A stretch of DNA of 64,000 nt from Antrihabitans cavernicola. Lineage in GTDB: Bacteria; Actinomycetota; Actinomycetes; Mycobacteriales; Mycobacteriaceae. The DNA is taken from positions 434,001-498,000 of the forward strand of contig NZ_VLNY01000003.1 of NCBI RefSeq assembly GCF_008297975.1, read 5' to 3'. This document shows positions 1 through 11,978 of this stretch, piece by piece. The notes beneath the pieces were generated by a model, which saw only the letters and a list, made by a program, of their open reading frames with translations, was not told where the DNA came from and ran no database searches. Both the position numbers and the translations under genes were made by a program. How positions within the stretch are numbered: position 1 is the first letter of the stretch; every line of letters begins with the position of its first letter.

Positions 1-365
1 GCAAGCACCACGAGGACGGTGCCGGTCATGGCCATCGTCAGCGCCGTGGTGGGAATCCGGGCAGGCAGACCCAGGATTCGCACGCCCTGGATCGGGTTCT
101 GCAATACCGGCTGCGCGCCCGCGCCGAGCGCGCCGATCGCCATCAAGACCGATCCGGTGGCGCCGAGGCGTCGGATGTGGCGCAGCTGTCGCGTCTCCCG
201 CGCGTCGAGGCCGGGAGCGTCCGGCTCGTCGCCGTGCCATCGCGCCACGGTCTGATCGGAAGCGGAAACATCGAGGCCGAGTATCCGGCGACCGACTGCG
301 ACCGGACCTCGCGAGATCAACCGGCGAACGGCGGGTCTTTCGCCAGTCTCCGCCGTCGCTTTCAC
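1..365 (-). CDS. mptB: MptB-type polyprenol-phosphomannose alpha-1,6-mannosyltransferase, N-terminal part
   Basis: The gene runs off the left edge, so only about 121 N-terminal codons are present. It starts at a GTG at 365. A polar N-terminus of about 70 residues leads into the first membrane segment, which carries the string LGATGSVLMAIGALGAGAQP and then NPIQGVRILGLPARIP. This is the conserved N-terminus of MptB/MptA mannosyltransferases as I remember them; these membrane enzymes extend the mannan core of lipomannan. The identification is strengthened by position: in M. tuberculosis the homologue (Rv1459c) also diverges from sufR. The catalytic part lies outside the window. Confidence 0.85.
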   Translation of the reverse strand, partial: MKATAETGERPAVRRLISRGPVAVGRRILGLDVSASDQTVARWHGDEPDAPGLDARETRQLRHIRRLGATGSVLMAIGALGAGAQPVLQNPIQGVRILGLPARIPTTALTMAMTGTVLVVL

Positions 366-453
366 ACCTGGCAGCCTAGCGGTGGGCACGCCCCGTCCAG
401 GCGGCGGTTGTTACCCAGGGCACCCTTGGTGGAATACCACACTTAATTCCGTC

Positions 454-468
454 ACACTGGTGTTGTGA
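454..468. promoter_or_regulatory. SufR operator (ACACT-N5-TGTGA)
   Basis: A perfect match to the palindrome ACACT-N5-TGTGA, which I recall as the mycobacterial SufR site, occurs at 454-468. The right arm covers the GTG start codon of sufR at 465. Binding there would block transcription or initiation of the suf operon directly, which fits autorepression by cluster-loaded SufR. The site match is seen; its occupancy is inferred. Confidence 0.85.
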
Positions 469-1241
469 AAACGGTTCAGCGGACGAGTGTCGATGGCGAA
501 AGCGCAGGTCGCAGTGATGCGACTTCGTCGCCTGTCGATGCGACGACCACTGTTACCGTCTCGCACGACGGTCACACCCGCGCCGCAATCGTGAAATTGC
601 TGCTCGAGCAGGGTCCGATCACTGCCACCGCGGTCGGCTCCAAGCTCGGGTTGAGCGCTGCAGGCGTGCGCCGACACCTCGATGCGTTGATCGACGCAGG
701 AGAGGCGCGCGCGGCAACCTCGGCCAGCTGGCAGCAGAAAGGTCGGGGACGCCCCGCCAAGCAGTACCAGCTGACGCCTGTCGGTAGGGGTCGTTTGGGG
801 CACGCCTACGACGATCTTGCCGGTGCGGCCATGCGACAGCTCCGCGAGCTCGGCGGCGAAGCGGCCATCCATGAATTCGCCCGTCGGCGCGTGCAGGCGA
901 TCGTCGGCGAGGTCACTCCGGCAGCGAGCGACGACGCGTCGTCGTTGAGCGCCAAGGCGGACGAGATCGCCGATGCGTTCACCAGCGCGGGATTCGCGGC
1001 GACCACTCGCCAGGTGGGCAGCGGAGTGCAGATCTGCCAGCACCATTGCCCGGTGTCGCACGTCGCCGAAGAGTTTCCCGAACTCTGCGAGGCGGAGTCC
1101 GCCGCCTTCGGCAATCTGCTCGGCACCCACGTACAGCGGCTCGCAACCATCGCCAACGGCGACTGCGCCTGCACCACCCACGTTCCGCTCGTTGCTCCGA
1201 ACAGCCCGGCTCGGAACAGCTCGGCCCCCACAAGCGTTTAG
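465..1241 (+). CDS. sufR: SufR, Fe-S-sensing repressor of the suf operon
   Basis: This 258-residue winged-helix regulator has a DNA-binding domain at about residues 35-100 (TATAVGSKLGLSAAGVRRHL) and a C-terminal cysteine cluster. Cysteines at 191, 195, 208 and 236 (plus 234) give the spacing CX3CX12CX27C expected for the [4Fe-4S] ligands of SufR proteins. In the family, the cluster-loaded form represses the suf operon and loss of cluster by oxidants, NO or iron starvation derepresses it. The GTG start at 465 lies inside the operator, so the message has little or no leader. It is followed after 57 nt by sufB and matches Rv1460 in position. Confidence 0.93.
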   Translation: MKTVQRTSVDGESAGRSDATSSPVDATTTVTVSHDGHTRAAIVKLLLEQGPITATAVGSKLGLSAAGVRRHLDALIDAGEARAATSASWQQKGRGRPAKQYQLTPVGRGRLGHAYDDLAGAAMRQLRELGGEAAIHEFARRRVQAIVGEVTPAASDDASSLSAKADEIADAFTSAGFAATTRQVGSGVQICQHHCPVSHVAEEFPELCEAESAAFGNLLGTHVQRLATIANGDCACTTHVPLVAPNSPARNSSAPTSV

Positions 1242-1298
1242 CCAAGCGTCGATGCCCAGCCCGCATCGGCGAAGAACAAGACTCCGGAAGGAGCTCGC

Positions 1299-2741
1299 AT
1301 GACAGTCACAGACCAGGTGACCCCGTCGGAAAGCTTGACCCAGGAAGAGACCATCGCGTCGCTGGGTAAGTACGGGTACGGCTGGGCCGACTCCGACGTG
1401 GCAGGTGCCTCTGCCAAGCGCGGCGTCAATCCCGCCGTGGTTGCCGACATCTCGGCCAAGAAGAGCGAGCCGGAGTGGATGCTCGAGGCTCGCCTCAAGG
1501 CGCTGCGCATCTTCGATCGCAAGCCCATGCCCAACTGGGGTTCCAATCTCGACGGCATCGACTTCGACAACATCAAGTACTTCGTGCGGTCCAGCGAGAA
1601 GCAAGCCGCCACCTGGGACGACCTGCCCGAGGACATCAAGAACACCTACGACAAGCTGGGCATCCCCGAAGCCGAGAAACAGCGGCTGGTCTCCGGTGTC
1701 GCAGCCCAGTACGAGTCCGAGGTGGTCTACCACTCCATCCGCGAGGATCTGGAGAAGCAGGGCGTGCTGTTCCTGGACACGGACACAGCGCTCAAGGAGC
1801 AGCCCGAGCTGTTCCAGCAGTATTTCGGCACCGTCATCCCGGCCGGTGACAACAAGTTCTCCGCGCTGAACACCGCCGTCTGGTCCGGTGGTTCGTTCAT
1901 CTATGTCCCGCCGGGCGTGCACGTCGACATCCCGCTGCAGGCGTACTTCCGCATCAACACCGAGAACATGGGTCAGTTCGAGCGGACCCTGATCATCGTC
2001 GACGAGGGCGCGTACGTGCACTACGTCGAGGGCTGCACGGCGCCGATCTACAAGTCGGATTCGCTGCACTCCGCCGTCGTGGAGATCATCGTGAAGAAGG
2101 GTGGCCGCTGCCGGTACACCACGATTCAGAACTGGTCGAACAACGTCTACAACCTGGTCACCAAGCGCGCCAAGGCAGAAGAGGGCGCGACCATGGAGTG
2201 GATCGACGGCAACATCGGGTCCAAGGTCACCATGAAGTACCCGGCCGTGTGGATGACCGGCGAACATGCACACGGCGAGGTGCTGTCGGTGGCGTTCGCA
2301 GGCGAGGGCCAGCACCAGGACACCGGTGCCAAGATGCTGCACCTGGCACCGCACACCACCTCGACCATTGTCAGCAAGTCGGTGGCTCGTGGCGGCGGCC
2401 GCGCGTCCTACCGCGGCCTCGTCCAGGTCAACAAGGGTGCACACGGCTCTCGCAGCACCGTGAAATGCGATGCGCTGCTGGTCGATCAGATCAGTCGGTC
2501 GGATACGTACCCGTACGTCGACATCCGCGAGGACGACGTGACTATGGGCCACGAGGCCACCGTGTCGAAGGTCAGCGACGATCAGCTGTTCTACCTGATG
2601 AGCCGCGGTCTCAACGAAGACGAGGCGATGGCCATGGTGGTTCGCGGCTTCGTCGAGCCGATCGCCAAGGAACTCCCGATGGAATACGCGCTCGAGCTGA
2701 ACCGGCTCATCGAACTGCAAATGGAAGGGGCTGTGGGTTGA
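1299..2741 (+). CDS. sufB: SufB, Fe-S cluster scaffold subunit
   Basis: This 480-residue protein is a full-length SufB, the scaffold subunit of the SufBCD complex on which new Fe-S clusters form in the cytoplasm. Family hallmarks include [21 protein letters not shown], the segment [12 protein letters not shown] and the C-terminal [20 protein letters not shown]. The start is an ATG with a strong GGAAGGAG ribosome site. Unlike M. tuberculosis SufB, which is interrupted by an intein, this copy has normal length and no insertion. Its stop overlaps the sufD start, so translation is probably coupled. Confidence 0.97.
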   Translation: MTVTDQVTPSESLTQEETIASLGKYGYGWADSDVAGASAKRGVNPAVVADISAKKSEPEWMLEARLKALRIFDRKPMPNWGSNLDGIDFDNIKYFVRSSEKQAATWDDLPEDIKNTYDKLGIPEAEKQRLVSGVAAQYESEVVYHSIREDLEKQGVLFLDTDTALKEQPELFQQYFGTVIPAGDNKFSALNTAVWSGGSFIYVPPGVHVDIPLQAYFRINTENMGQFERTLIIVDEGAYVHYVEGCTAPIYKSDSLHSAVVEIIVKKGGRCRYTTIQNWSNNVYNLVTKRAKAEEGATMEWIDGNIGSKVTMKYPAVWMTGEHAHGEVLSVAFAGEGQHQDTGAKMLHLAPHTTSTIVSKSVARGGGRASYRGLVQVNKGAHGSRSTVKCDALLVDQISRSDTYPYVDIREDDVTMGHEATVSKVSDDQLFYLMSRGLNEDEAMAMVVRGFVEPIAKELPMEYALELNRLIELQMEGAVG

Positions 2742-3973
2742 GCACCCCAACCACCGGAGTCATCGGCGCCGTCGAGGGTGAGAACACCACGATCAAGCCC
2801 GTTCAAAATCCCGCTGTTCAAAATCCCGGCGCCGGCGCGGCGACGAACAAGGGCGAGGTGTTCACGTCTTACGACGTGAATCAGTTCGAGGTGCCGTCAG
2901 GTCGCGACGAGGCGTGGCGGTTCACCCCGATGCGTCGCCTTCGCGGATTGCAGGACGGCACCGCTGTTGCGAATGCCGCTGTGACCGTGGACGTCAGCAC
3001 CACCGACGCCGTTCGGGTCGAGACCGTGGGTCGCGACGACGAGCGCCTCGGCGTCGCAGGTGCCCCCGCGGATCGTGTTGCCGCCCAGGCATATTCCAGC
3101 TTCGAGTCCGCAACCGTCGTCACCGTCGGTAAGGAGACCGAGGTCGCCGAACCGGTGAACATCGTGGTCACCGGGCCCGGCGAGGGCAACGTCGCGTTCG
3201 GACACACCCAGATCAGGCTCGACGCGTTCGCGAAGGCGACCGTCGTGATCGATCAGCGTGGCAGCGGAACCTACGCGGAGAACGTCGAGTTCGTCCTCGG
3301 CGACAGCGCCAGGTTGACCGTTGTGGCAGTGCAGGATTGGGACGACGATGCGTTGCACGTCACTGCTCACCATGCGCTGGTCGGGCGCGATGCCGTGCTG
3401 CGGCACACCAACGTCACTCTTGGTGGCGACCTGGTGCGACTTACCGCAACCGTGCGTTATGCGGGTCCCGGCGGCGATGCCGAATTGCTCGGCCTCTACT
3501 TCGCCGACGCCGGGCAGCATTTCGAGCAGCGACTGCTGGTGGATCACGCACAGCCGCACTGCAAGTCGAACGTCGAGTACAAGGGTGCGCTGCAGGGCGA
3601 CCCGAACTCGGGTAAGCCCGACGCGCACACGGTCTGGATCGGCGACGTGCTGATCCGTGCCGAAGCCGAAGGCACCGAGACGTTCGAACTCAATCGCAAC
3701 CTGGTCCTCACCGACGGCGCGCGTGCCGACTCCGTGCCGAACCTCGAGATCGAGACCGGGGAGATCGTCGGTGCCGGACACGCCAGTGCCACAGGGCGTT
3801 TCGACGACGAGCAGCTGTTCTACCTACGTGCCCGTGGCATCCCGGAGATCGAGGCGCGACGACTGGTGGTGCGTGGTTTCTTCCACGAGATCATCAACAA
3901 GATCGGTGTCGAGGACCTGCGCGAACGGCTCGAAGCCGCCATCGAAATCGAACTTGCCGCTGTCGGCGTCTAG
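2738..3973 (+). CDS. sufD: SufD, Fe-S cluster assembly subunit
   Basis: SufD (411 aa) pairs with SufB and SufC in the SUF scaffold complex and is needed for iron entry in the family. The C-terminal half holds the typical beta-helix, with strings such as [15 protein letters not shown] and the ending [12 protein letters not shown] shared with SufB. I place the start at a TTG (2738) because it overlaps the sufB stop as TTGA and because the open frame upstream of it is only the shadow of sufB. The residues before [20 protein letters not shown] are variable in the family. Confidence 0.95.
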   Translation: MSTPTTGVIGAVEGENTTIKPVQNPAVQNPGAGAATNKGEVFTSYDVNQFEVPSGRDEAWRFTPMRRLRGLQDGTAVANAAVTVDVSTTDAVRVETVGRDDERLGVAGAPADRVAAQAYSSFESATVVTVGKETEVAEPVNIVVTGPGEGNVAFGHTQIRLDAFAKATVVIDQRGSGTYAENVEFVLGDSARLTVVAVQDWDDDALHVTAHHALVGRDAVLRHTNVTLGGDLVRLTATVRYAGPGGDAELLGLYFADAGQHFEQRLLVDHAQPHCKSNVEYKGALQGDPNSGKPDAHTVWIGDVLIRAEAEGTETFELNRNLVLTDGARADSVPNLEIETGEIVGAGHASATGRFDDEQLFYLRARGIPEIEARRLVVRGFFHEIINKIGVEDLRERLEAAIEIELAAVGV

Positions 3974-4000
3974 CCGCTCATAGCTGAAGAAGGGCAACCA

Positions 4001-6477
<2,477 letters not shown>

Positions 6478-6481
<4 letters not shown>

Positions 6482-6831
6482 CGGAGACGCAGCCGGAAGC
6501 GGTGTCCGCCGAGAAAGAAAAGTTGCTCGAGGATCTGGAAGAGGCGATGCGCGATGTCGTCGATCCCGAACTCGGCATCAACGTGGTCGACCTCGGCCTG
6601 GTCTACGGCATCGACGTCGACGAGGAAGACGTTGCCCTGCTGGACATGACACTCACATCTGCGGCCTGCCCGCTGACCGACGTCATCGAAGATCAGTCCC
6701 GAAATGCACTGGTGCGCAGCGGCTTGTGCGCCGATTTGAAGATCAACTGGGTCTGGATGCCGCCGTGGGGCCCGGACAAGATCACCGACGACGGTCGCGA
6801 GCAGTTGCGGGCCTTGGGCTTCACAGTCTGA
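6478..6831 (+). CDS. sufT: SufT, MIP18/DUF59 Fe-S maturation factor
   Basis: This 117-residue DUF59 protein closes the suf operon. The hallmark is the segment VVDPELGINVVDLGLVYGIDV followed by TLTSAACPLTDVIEDQ and the tryptophan-rich WVWMPPWGPDKI near the C-terminus. Family members help mature Fe-S proteins, especially under high demand. The ATG at 6478 overlaps the sufU stop by ATGA. The next gene on the other strand ends 4 nt away, so the operon ends in a tight convergent junction where I see no hairpin. Confidence 0.95.
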
Positions 6832-6835
6832 CTCG

Positions 6836-9800
6836 CTACGGCCGATCGAGCATGGTGAGCAATCCGCAAAGATTGCTCGCTGCCTCGGCGCAGCCGCTTG
6901 CCGAATTCCTGTCGACCACAAGGTGTTTGCGCAAAGAGTCGTGACTTTCGTCGGACAACACCCAGCCCAAAGGCGCTCGGACGCTGGGCTCGGTCGGTGG
7001 TGCGACGGTCAGGAAGTACGACGAGTCACTCCCGAAGTTACTTCCGACCGACTTCGATACCTGGGCGCAGATCGCGTTACCGGGCGATCCGCAGCTGGTT
7101 CGCAGCTCGTTGGTGATGCGCTGGCCCAGGCTGCGCCACGAACTCAGCTGCGCATGCGCGGGACTCTGAATCTGCGTGGGCGCCAGAATCTCGGCGATCG
7201 GGCGTCCGATGTCGCGGAGTAGGTCTTCGCCTGGCTCGTCGTCCAGATAGACGACCAGCGGCACAACGATCGGACTGGCGGATCGGCGATCACGCGCGAT
7301 CTGATCGAGGATCGGGGCATTGTGGTCACGGATGATCGCCGACAGCCCGGGGGAGATGTCCGCAATCGTGCCGAGTCCCGATTCCTCGGCATAGCCGCCG
7401 TCGACCAACTGCATGTCGGCCTTCGGGCACGAGTCGTCGAGCCCGGTGCGCGCGGTCGGTGTGACATAGGGGAATCGTGCCGAGATGAACGACGCGGTCG
7501 CCCACGTCTCGGGCAGCCCACATTTCGCGCCTGCGGACAGCAGGTCGATCGAACCTGCCGGGGCACCGGAATACGCCCGGCAATCGCCGGTCGAGGGCAC
7601 CGGCTCGAAGTTCTGACTGAGATCGACCTGGCTGATCTGGACTCGGCATTTCGACGTTGCCGAGGTGGCATTGAAAACCAATGCGCCCGCCGGACCCTCG
7701 ATGTCCGTCGGCTGGAACGTCTGACGCATCGCAGCGGACTTCTTCTCCCACACCGTTTCGATCAACCCTGCTCGATCTATCCACTGGTCTGATCCATTGG
7801 GGGCCAACAGGATTCCCGACGCGCCGGCGACCAGATCACCCACTCCGAGGCCTGCAAGGCCTGCGGCAAGCGCATCGGATTCGCCGACTTTTTCGGTCAA
7901 GCGCAACGGATCGGCGCCGGTCGTGCCAGGCAGGCCGCGCGTCAACGCCAGCCCGACGGAGCCGCCCGATACTCCACTGGACAGCATGGTCGCCGACGCG
8001 CCGCAGGAGCTGGAGCTGGACAGTACTGTCACAACACCGGCGGTCCACTCGGCAGCGCGGATGCCACCGCCGCTCGCGCCGAGCAGCAGCAGCGGCCGAA
8101 CCTTCGCCTCGCCTGCGTTGTTCGCCAGCGCGACGGTGCGATCACAGGCAGAGCTCGAGGCCAACCATCGATCGAAAGTTGTCCGCAGGTTTGGTCGCGC
8201 CGCCGCTGCGGCCACCGCGTCGGCACCGGCCACGCCGTGCCGAATCTCGTGAAGCCGTTGATCGCCACCCAACCAGGCGACGAGTATCAGTGTCACGGCG
8301 GTGAACGTCAGGAACGGGTTGGCCTCCATGCGGAGCTCGCGGAACAGTTCCAACGGCTGCCGCGCCTGAAGGTGAATGATCAAGAAGCCCAACATCAACG
8401 ACCAGATGCCGAGGACAAGTGTCACCATCGCGATGACGCCGATCGAGCTGCCGATCTCGATCGGCCAGCGCGCGAGCGCAACGACTCCGATGAAGCTGAC
8501 GACGGGAAGCAGATTTGCCCAGCCCGACGGGTCGACCGAGTCGCCAGGATCCATCAGCGTGACCGCCCAGTTGGACTCGCCCGCGGACTCTTTCGGGAAT
8601 TTCAGCAGCGGACGAATCGCGAGAAGCGGAATCGCCACTGCGACAGCCACACCGACCACGAGGGCGATTAGCTGTACAACCGGCAGGTCGCGGACATCGC
8701 TGAGGCCGAGTGCAACGGGCGCGACCAGCCCGCGCACCACCGCGAGCGCCAACACCACAAGAGCAGCCAGTGCGAGGACATCCCCCGCGATCCAGGTCGA
8801 TTGGCCCAGTGGCTCTTCGTCCGGCTTCTCGCCCAGCGGGGGTGGGCTGGTGCCGTTGTGCGCGCGCCATCGGCGAATTCCGAACGAGATGACCACCAGC
8901 GCAACCGGAATCGCGATGGACACCAACAGTGGTCGCCACCGAACGGTCGACACTTCTTCGGTCAGGGTGACGACTGCGGCTACCAGCACGACTACCGGCG
9001 CGATCAGCCACCACCACAGCTGTGCGGGCCTCGAATCCGGTGCGGCCGTGGAGTTCGCGTCGTGGGCATATGCGCGCTCGGTGCGCTGTCGACCTTGAAC
9101 CAGCAGCAGGCAGGCGATCGCAATCGACATGAGGATGGCGAAGACAGCATCCCAGATTCCGCTTCCGTCGCGGTCGAACCAGCTGCGGACGACGTCGGGG
9201 CCTTGGTCGAAGATGTTCTCTTTCGGGACCAGCGCAAGAATCCCGACGCCAGCGACGACAATCGCCGACAGCCGCTGCACCCACAGTGCGCGCCACACCC
9301 GTCTCGTCGCACGAAACATGGAGTGCCGGAGCTGATAGTTGCGGACGACGTTGATCAGGAGCCCAAGGTAGGCAATCCATTTGAGCGACGTCACCACGGC
9401 CGCGAACCACGTGAACCAGCCCGGTGCACCACCCTGATCGACGACAAGCGCGCCGATCAGGAACACGACTGCCTCGCCCGCTTCGAGACCGACGACCCAC
9501 CGCAGCGCTCGACGCTCGGGCGTCCGTCTTTCCAGCACCGTGCGCAGCCACAGGAACATGCACGCGACGAGTACAAGATCCAGTGCGACGTGAATGACGA
9601 TCCACAGTGCGATCGCACCCGGGTGCGTCGTGTCCGCCCACACCTGCCAGGCATCGCGGTGCGTGAACGCAGTCGGTGCGAGAACGGAATCGATACTCGC
9701 TCGCTTACCCGCCTGCGCCACGATCTCCGGATCCGCGACGGCGGTGGCAATCAACCGATTGATCTCGCTCATCGATATTGCCGCGGCCACGGCAACGACG

Positions 9801-9877
9801 AGCAGACTGAACCAGCGTCGGACGGGGCCCGGATCAGGCCGAATCACAGTGCGAGCGACAACTCCACCAGCCACCAT
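6836..9877 (-). CDS. Polytopic membrane protein fused to a C-terminal patatin-like lipase domain
   Basis: The protein has 1013 residues in two halves. Residues 1 to about 570 hold 12-13 hydrophobic segments (for example IALWIVIHVALDLVLVACMF and IGVIAMVTLVLGIWSLMLGF). Residues from about 595 form a patatin-like domain: the oxyanion loop GASGGGIR near 599, the nucleophile elbow SGVSGGSVG near 636 and the catalytic DGG in LVDGGYAEESG near 828. Patatin domains use a Ser-Asp dyad to cleave acyl esters of lipids. The lipase half, which has cysteines suggestive of disulfides, is probably anchored to the membrane; which side is not clear. The ATG follows GAGGGG at good spacing. The substrate is unknown, and I know no named protein with this layout. 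Confidence 0.8.
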   Translation of the reverse strand: MVAGGVVARTVIRPDPGPVRRWFSLLVVAVAAAISMSEINRLIATAVADPEIVAQAGKRASIDSVLAPTAFTHRDAWQVWADTTHPGAIALWIVIHVALDLVLVACMFLWLRTVLERRTPERRALRWVVGLEAGEAVVFLIGALVVDQGGAPGWFTWFAAVVTSLKWIAYLGLLINVVRNYQLRHSMFRATRRVWRALWVQRLSAIVVAGVGILALVPKENIFDQGPDVVRSWFDRDGSGIWDAVFAILMSIAIACLLLVQGRQRTERAYAHDANSTAAPDSRPAQLWWWLIAPVVVLVAAVVTLTEEVSTVRWRPLLVSIAIPVALVVISFGIRRWRAHNGTSPPPLGEKPDEEPLGQSTWIAGDVLALAALVVLALAVVRGLVAPVALGLSDVRDLPVVQLIALVVGVAVAVAIPLLAIRPLLKFPKESAGESNWAVTLMDPGDSVDPSGWANLLPVVSFIGVVALARWPIEIGSSIGVIAMVTLVLGIWSLMLGFLIIHLQARQPLELFRELRMEANPFLTFTAVTLILVAWLGGDQRLHEIRHGVAGADAVAAAAARPNLRTTFDRWLASSSACDRTVALANNAGEAKVRPLLLLGASGGGIRAAEWTAGVVTVLSSSSSCGASATMLSSGVSGGSVGLALTRGLPGTTGADPLRLTEKVGESDALAAGLAGLGVGDLVAGASGILLAPNGSDQWIDRAGLIETVWEKKSAAMRQTFQPTDIEGPAGALVFNATSATSKCRVQISQVDLSQNFEPVPSTGDCRAYSGAPAGSIDLLSAGAKCGLPETWATASFISARFPYVTPTARTGLDDSCPKADMQLVDGGYAEESGLGTIADISPGLSAIIRDHNAPILDQIARDRRSASPIVVPLVVYLDDEPGEDLLRDIGRPIAEILAPTQIQSPAHAQLSSWRSLGQRITNELRTSCGSPGNAICAQVSKSVGSNFGSDSSYFLTVAPPTEPSVRAPLGWVLSDESHDSLRKHLVVDRNSASGCAEAASNLCGLLTMLDRP

Positions 9878-9933
9878 GTCGGCCCCTCGGCATACATCGT
9901 GATCCCGCTAGCTCGGCGACGGCAAGATTGGGC

Positions 9934-10824
9934 TCAAGCGCCCTTTCGCTCGGCTGTCGCGGTCTTCTTTGCGGGTGCCTTCTTCGCTGCGGACTTCTTT
10001 GCCGGAGCCTTCTTGGCAGCCGCCGACTCTGTCGGTTTCTTGCCTGCCGCATCCACGCTGCGCTGCAGGGCCGCAACGAGATCGACCACTTCCGCGTCTT
10101 CTTCCTGCTCTTCCTGCTTCTCCGGCTGCACCACCTTTTTGCCGCCGGCCGCGATCGTCTCGTCGAGCATCTTCTTCAACTCGATCTGATAGTCGTCGGT
10201 GAACTCGGACTGATCGAAATCGTCGGACATCGTTTCGACGAGCGTCTCCGCCATGGCGATTTCGTTCGGTCGCGGCTCGGCGACGCCGTCGAGGGACTCG
10301 AACTCGGCCGCGCGCACCTCGTCCGGCCACAGCAGCGTCTGCAGTACGAGCACGCCGTCGCGGACGCGCAGTGCGGCAAGGCGTGTCTTCTGACGGAGAG
10401 TGAAGTGCACCAACGCAGTTCGATCGATCTTCTCGAGTGTGCGCGCCAGCAGGACGTACGCCTTCGGGGTGGCCGAGTCCGGCTCGAGGTAGTAGCTCTT
10501 GTCGAGCAAGATCGGATCCAGTTGCTCCGACGGGACGAACTGCAGCACCGGGATCTCATGTTTCTCGGCAGCAGGAAGTTTGCTGAAATCGTCGTCGGTG
10601 AGGATCACTTTCTCGCCGTCGGCCGACTCCCACGCCTTGTCGATGTCCGCGTATTGCACGGACTTTCCGCATACGGAGCAGACGCGGTCGTACTTGATGC
10701 GACCGCCGTCCTTGCCGTGGACCTGGTGAAACTTGATGTCGTGGTCCTCGGTGGCGGTATAGACCTTCACCGGGACGTTCACGAGCCCGAATGCGATGGA
10801 GCCCTTCCAGATCGATCTCATCAT
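9934..10824 (-). CDS. ku: Ku, DNA end-binding protein of non-homologous end joining
   Basis: Ku (296 aa) forms a homodimer ring on double-strand DNA ends and recruits ligase. The N-terminus MRSIWKGSIAFGLVNVPVKV is the family signature, followed by CSVCGKSVQYADIDKAWE. The C-terminus is a lysine/alanine-rich tail with repeats of KKAPAKK, as in other actinobacterial Ku proteins, where it aids DNA binding. The ATG at 10824 overlaps the stop of the lycopene cyclase gene as ATGA; a second ATG follows directly. No LigD is adjacent, but LigC and a polymerase lie at 49.7-51.8 kb. Confidence 0.97.
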   Translation of the reverse strand: MMRSIWKGSIAFGLVNVPVKVYTATEDHDIKFHQVHGKDGGRIKYDRVCSVCGKSVQYADIDKAWESADGEKVILTDDDFSKLPAAEKHEIPVLQFVPSEQLDPILLDKSYYLEPDSATPKAYVLLARTLEKIDRTALVHFTLRQKTRLAALRVRDGVLVLQTLLWPDEVRAAEFESLDGVAEPRPNEIAMAETLVETMSDDFDQSEFTDDYQIELKKMLDETIAAGGKKVVQPEKQEEQEEDAEVVDLVAALQRSVDAAGKKPTESAAAKKAPAKKSAAKKAPAKKTATAERKGA

Positions 10825-11978
10825 TCAATAATGGTGGAAAGTGCCCGAATTGGCGAGTATTTGCCCATCGAAAGCGACGATCCCGTTACCGCGCGGCGTA
10901 GGTCGGCGGGCAGGACGCGGAACAGGTTGCCCATCGCGGCGGCAGTCTCCGCGAAGTTGGTTCGTTGCGATAGATACGCCCGCTGCTGCGGCAGTGGAAG
11001 TTCGAAGAACGCGTCGAAAAAGGGCACCACCTGCGTCGGGTCGAGATCCAGCAAGGTTCGCAGTCCTGCCGCCCGTAGTGCGGCGATCGCTTTCGTGCGG
11101 GCAGGCCACAAGGTGTGGTCGAGGTTGTGTCCGTTGGCGATCGCGGCAGCGAGCGGCTCGGCGCACGTAAGCGATGCGGCGACGCTGTAGCCGGTGCCCG
11201 GGTGCAACATGCCGCCGCGCGAACCGAAAGCCGTTGCACCGCCTCGTCGTGACCGCTTCGGTGCCTCCACGGCGAAGCGCACTCGCTCCACCTGTTCGGT
11301 GCCGGTCAAGCCGACACTGCGGGCAGCAAGGCGGTTTCGGAGCCTGGCCGCCAATTCACGTTGATCGAGCGCCGGTCTGCCGACCAGGCAGGTTTCCTCG
11401 AGGAGAACGCGGTCGTCCGAAGTCGGCACCGCGTAGAGAAACGACGGCTGATCGTCCGGTGCGGCACCGTTGTCGCTGCGCCAGTCCATGAACCACGCCG
11501 CGGCCCCGTCGAGGATGGGTTCGGCGACAGCGGAGTCGACCACCAATCCGAATGCGGTCTGCTCGGCCAACCCCGACGCGTCGAACAGGCCGCGAGCATC
11601 GACGACGTTGCTGCCCTTGATGATTCGGCCGTCCGACATCGTGACCGAGGTGCGATCGACGCGCGTTGCGCTCGCCGCGACCACCCGAACGCCGTCGATC
11701 GTCAGCGCCTGTTGCAGCCCTGGCGTGTCCAGAACGGTGTAGGCCCGTGCCAAGGTCCGCGCCCGAGCGGTCCACACACCGACCGACGCAACGGTGACAC
11801 CGACCGCCGCATCCGGGAGCCAGCCCGGCAGCTCGTCGGACCATGCGGCGTAGGTGGGGGTCCACCGCCGATCCGGATGTGGATCGACTGCGACCACGTC
11901 GAGACCTCGGACGCTGCAGCGGTGCGCAAGTGCCCGTCCTGCAGGACCGAGGCCGACGACTACTACGTCGGCGGTCAG
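10821..11978 (-). CDS. Lycopene cyclase (CrtL/CrtY-type flavoprotein)
   Basis: About 385 residues with an N-terminal FAD-binding fold, ADVVVVGLGPAGRALAHRC, then DPHPDRRWTPTYAAWSDELP, where the YAAW-type tryptophan motif is typical of lycopene cyclases. EETCLVGRPALD and RGGMLHPGTGYSVAASL are also family features. The enzyme would close the psi ends of lycopene to beta rings. The start is unsure: a CTG at 11978 overlaps the SDR stop as CTGA, while an in-frame GTG at 12035 adds 19 residues. The stop overlaps the ku start. No other carotenoid gene is in the window. Confidence 0.88.
   Translation of the reverse strand: MTADVVVVGLGPAGRALAHRCSVRGLDVVAVDPHPDRRWTPTYAAWSDELPGWLPDAAVGVTVASVGVWTARARTLARAYTVLDTPGLQQALTIDGVRVVAASATRVDRTSVTMSDGRIIKGSNVVDARGLFDASGLAEQTAFGLVVDSAVAEPILDGAAAWFMDWRSDNGAAPDDQPSFLYAVPTSDDRVLLEETCLVGRPALDQRELAARLRNRLAARSVGLTGTEQVERVRFAVEAPKRSRRGGATAFGSRGGMLHPGTGYSVAASLTCAEPLAAAIANGHNLDHTLWPARTKAIAALRAAGLRTLLDLDPTQVVPFFDAFFELPLPQQRAYLSQRTNFAETAAAMGNLFRVLPADLRRAVTGSSLSMGKYSPIRALSTIIE

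Noticed and set aside
411-2750. 779-residue open frame on the minus strand over sufR/sufB
   Set aside because: It mirrors conserved SUF genes on the other strand and its translation has the His/Arg/Asp-rich composition of antisense GC-rich frames.
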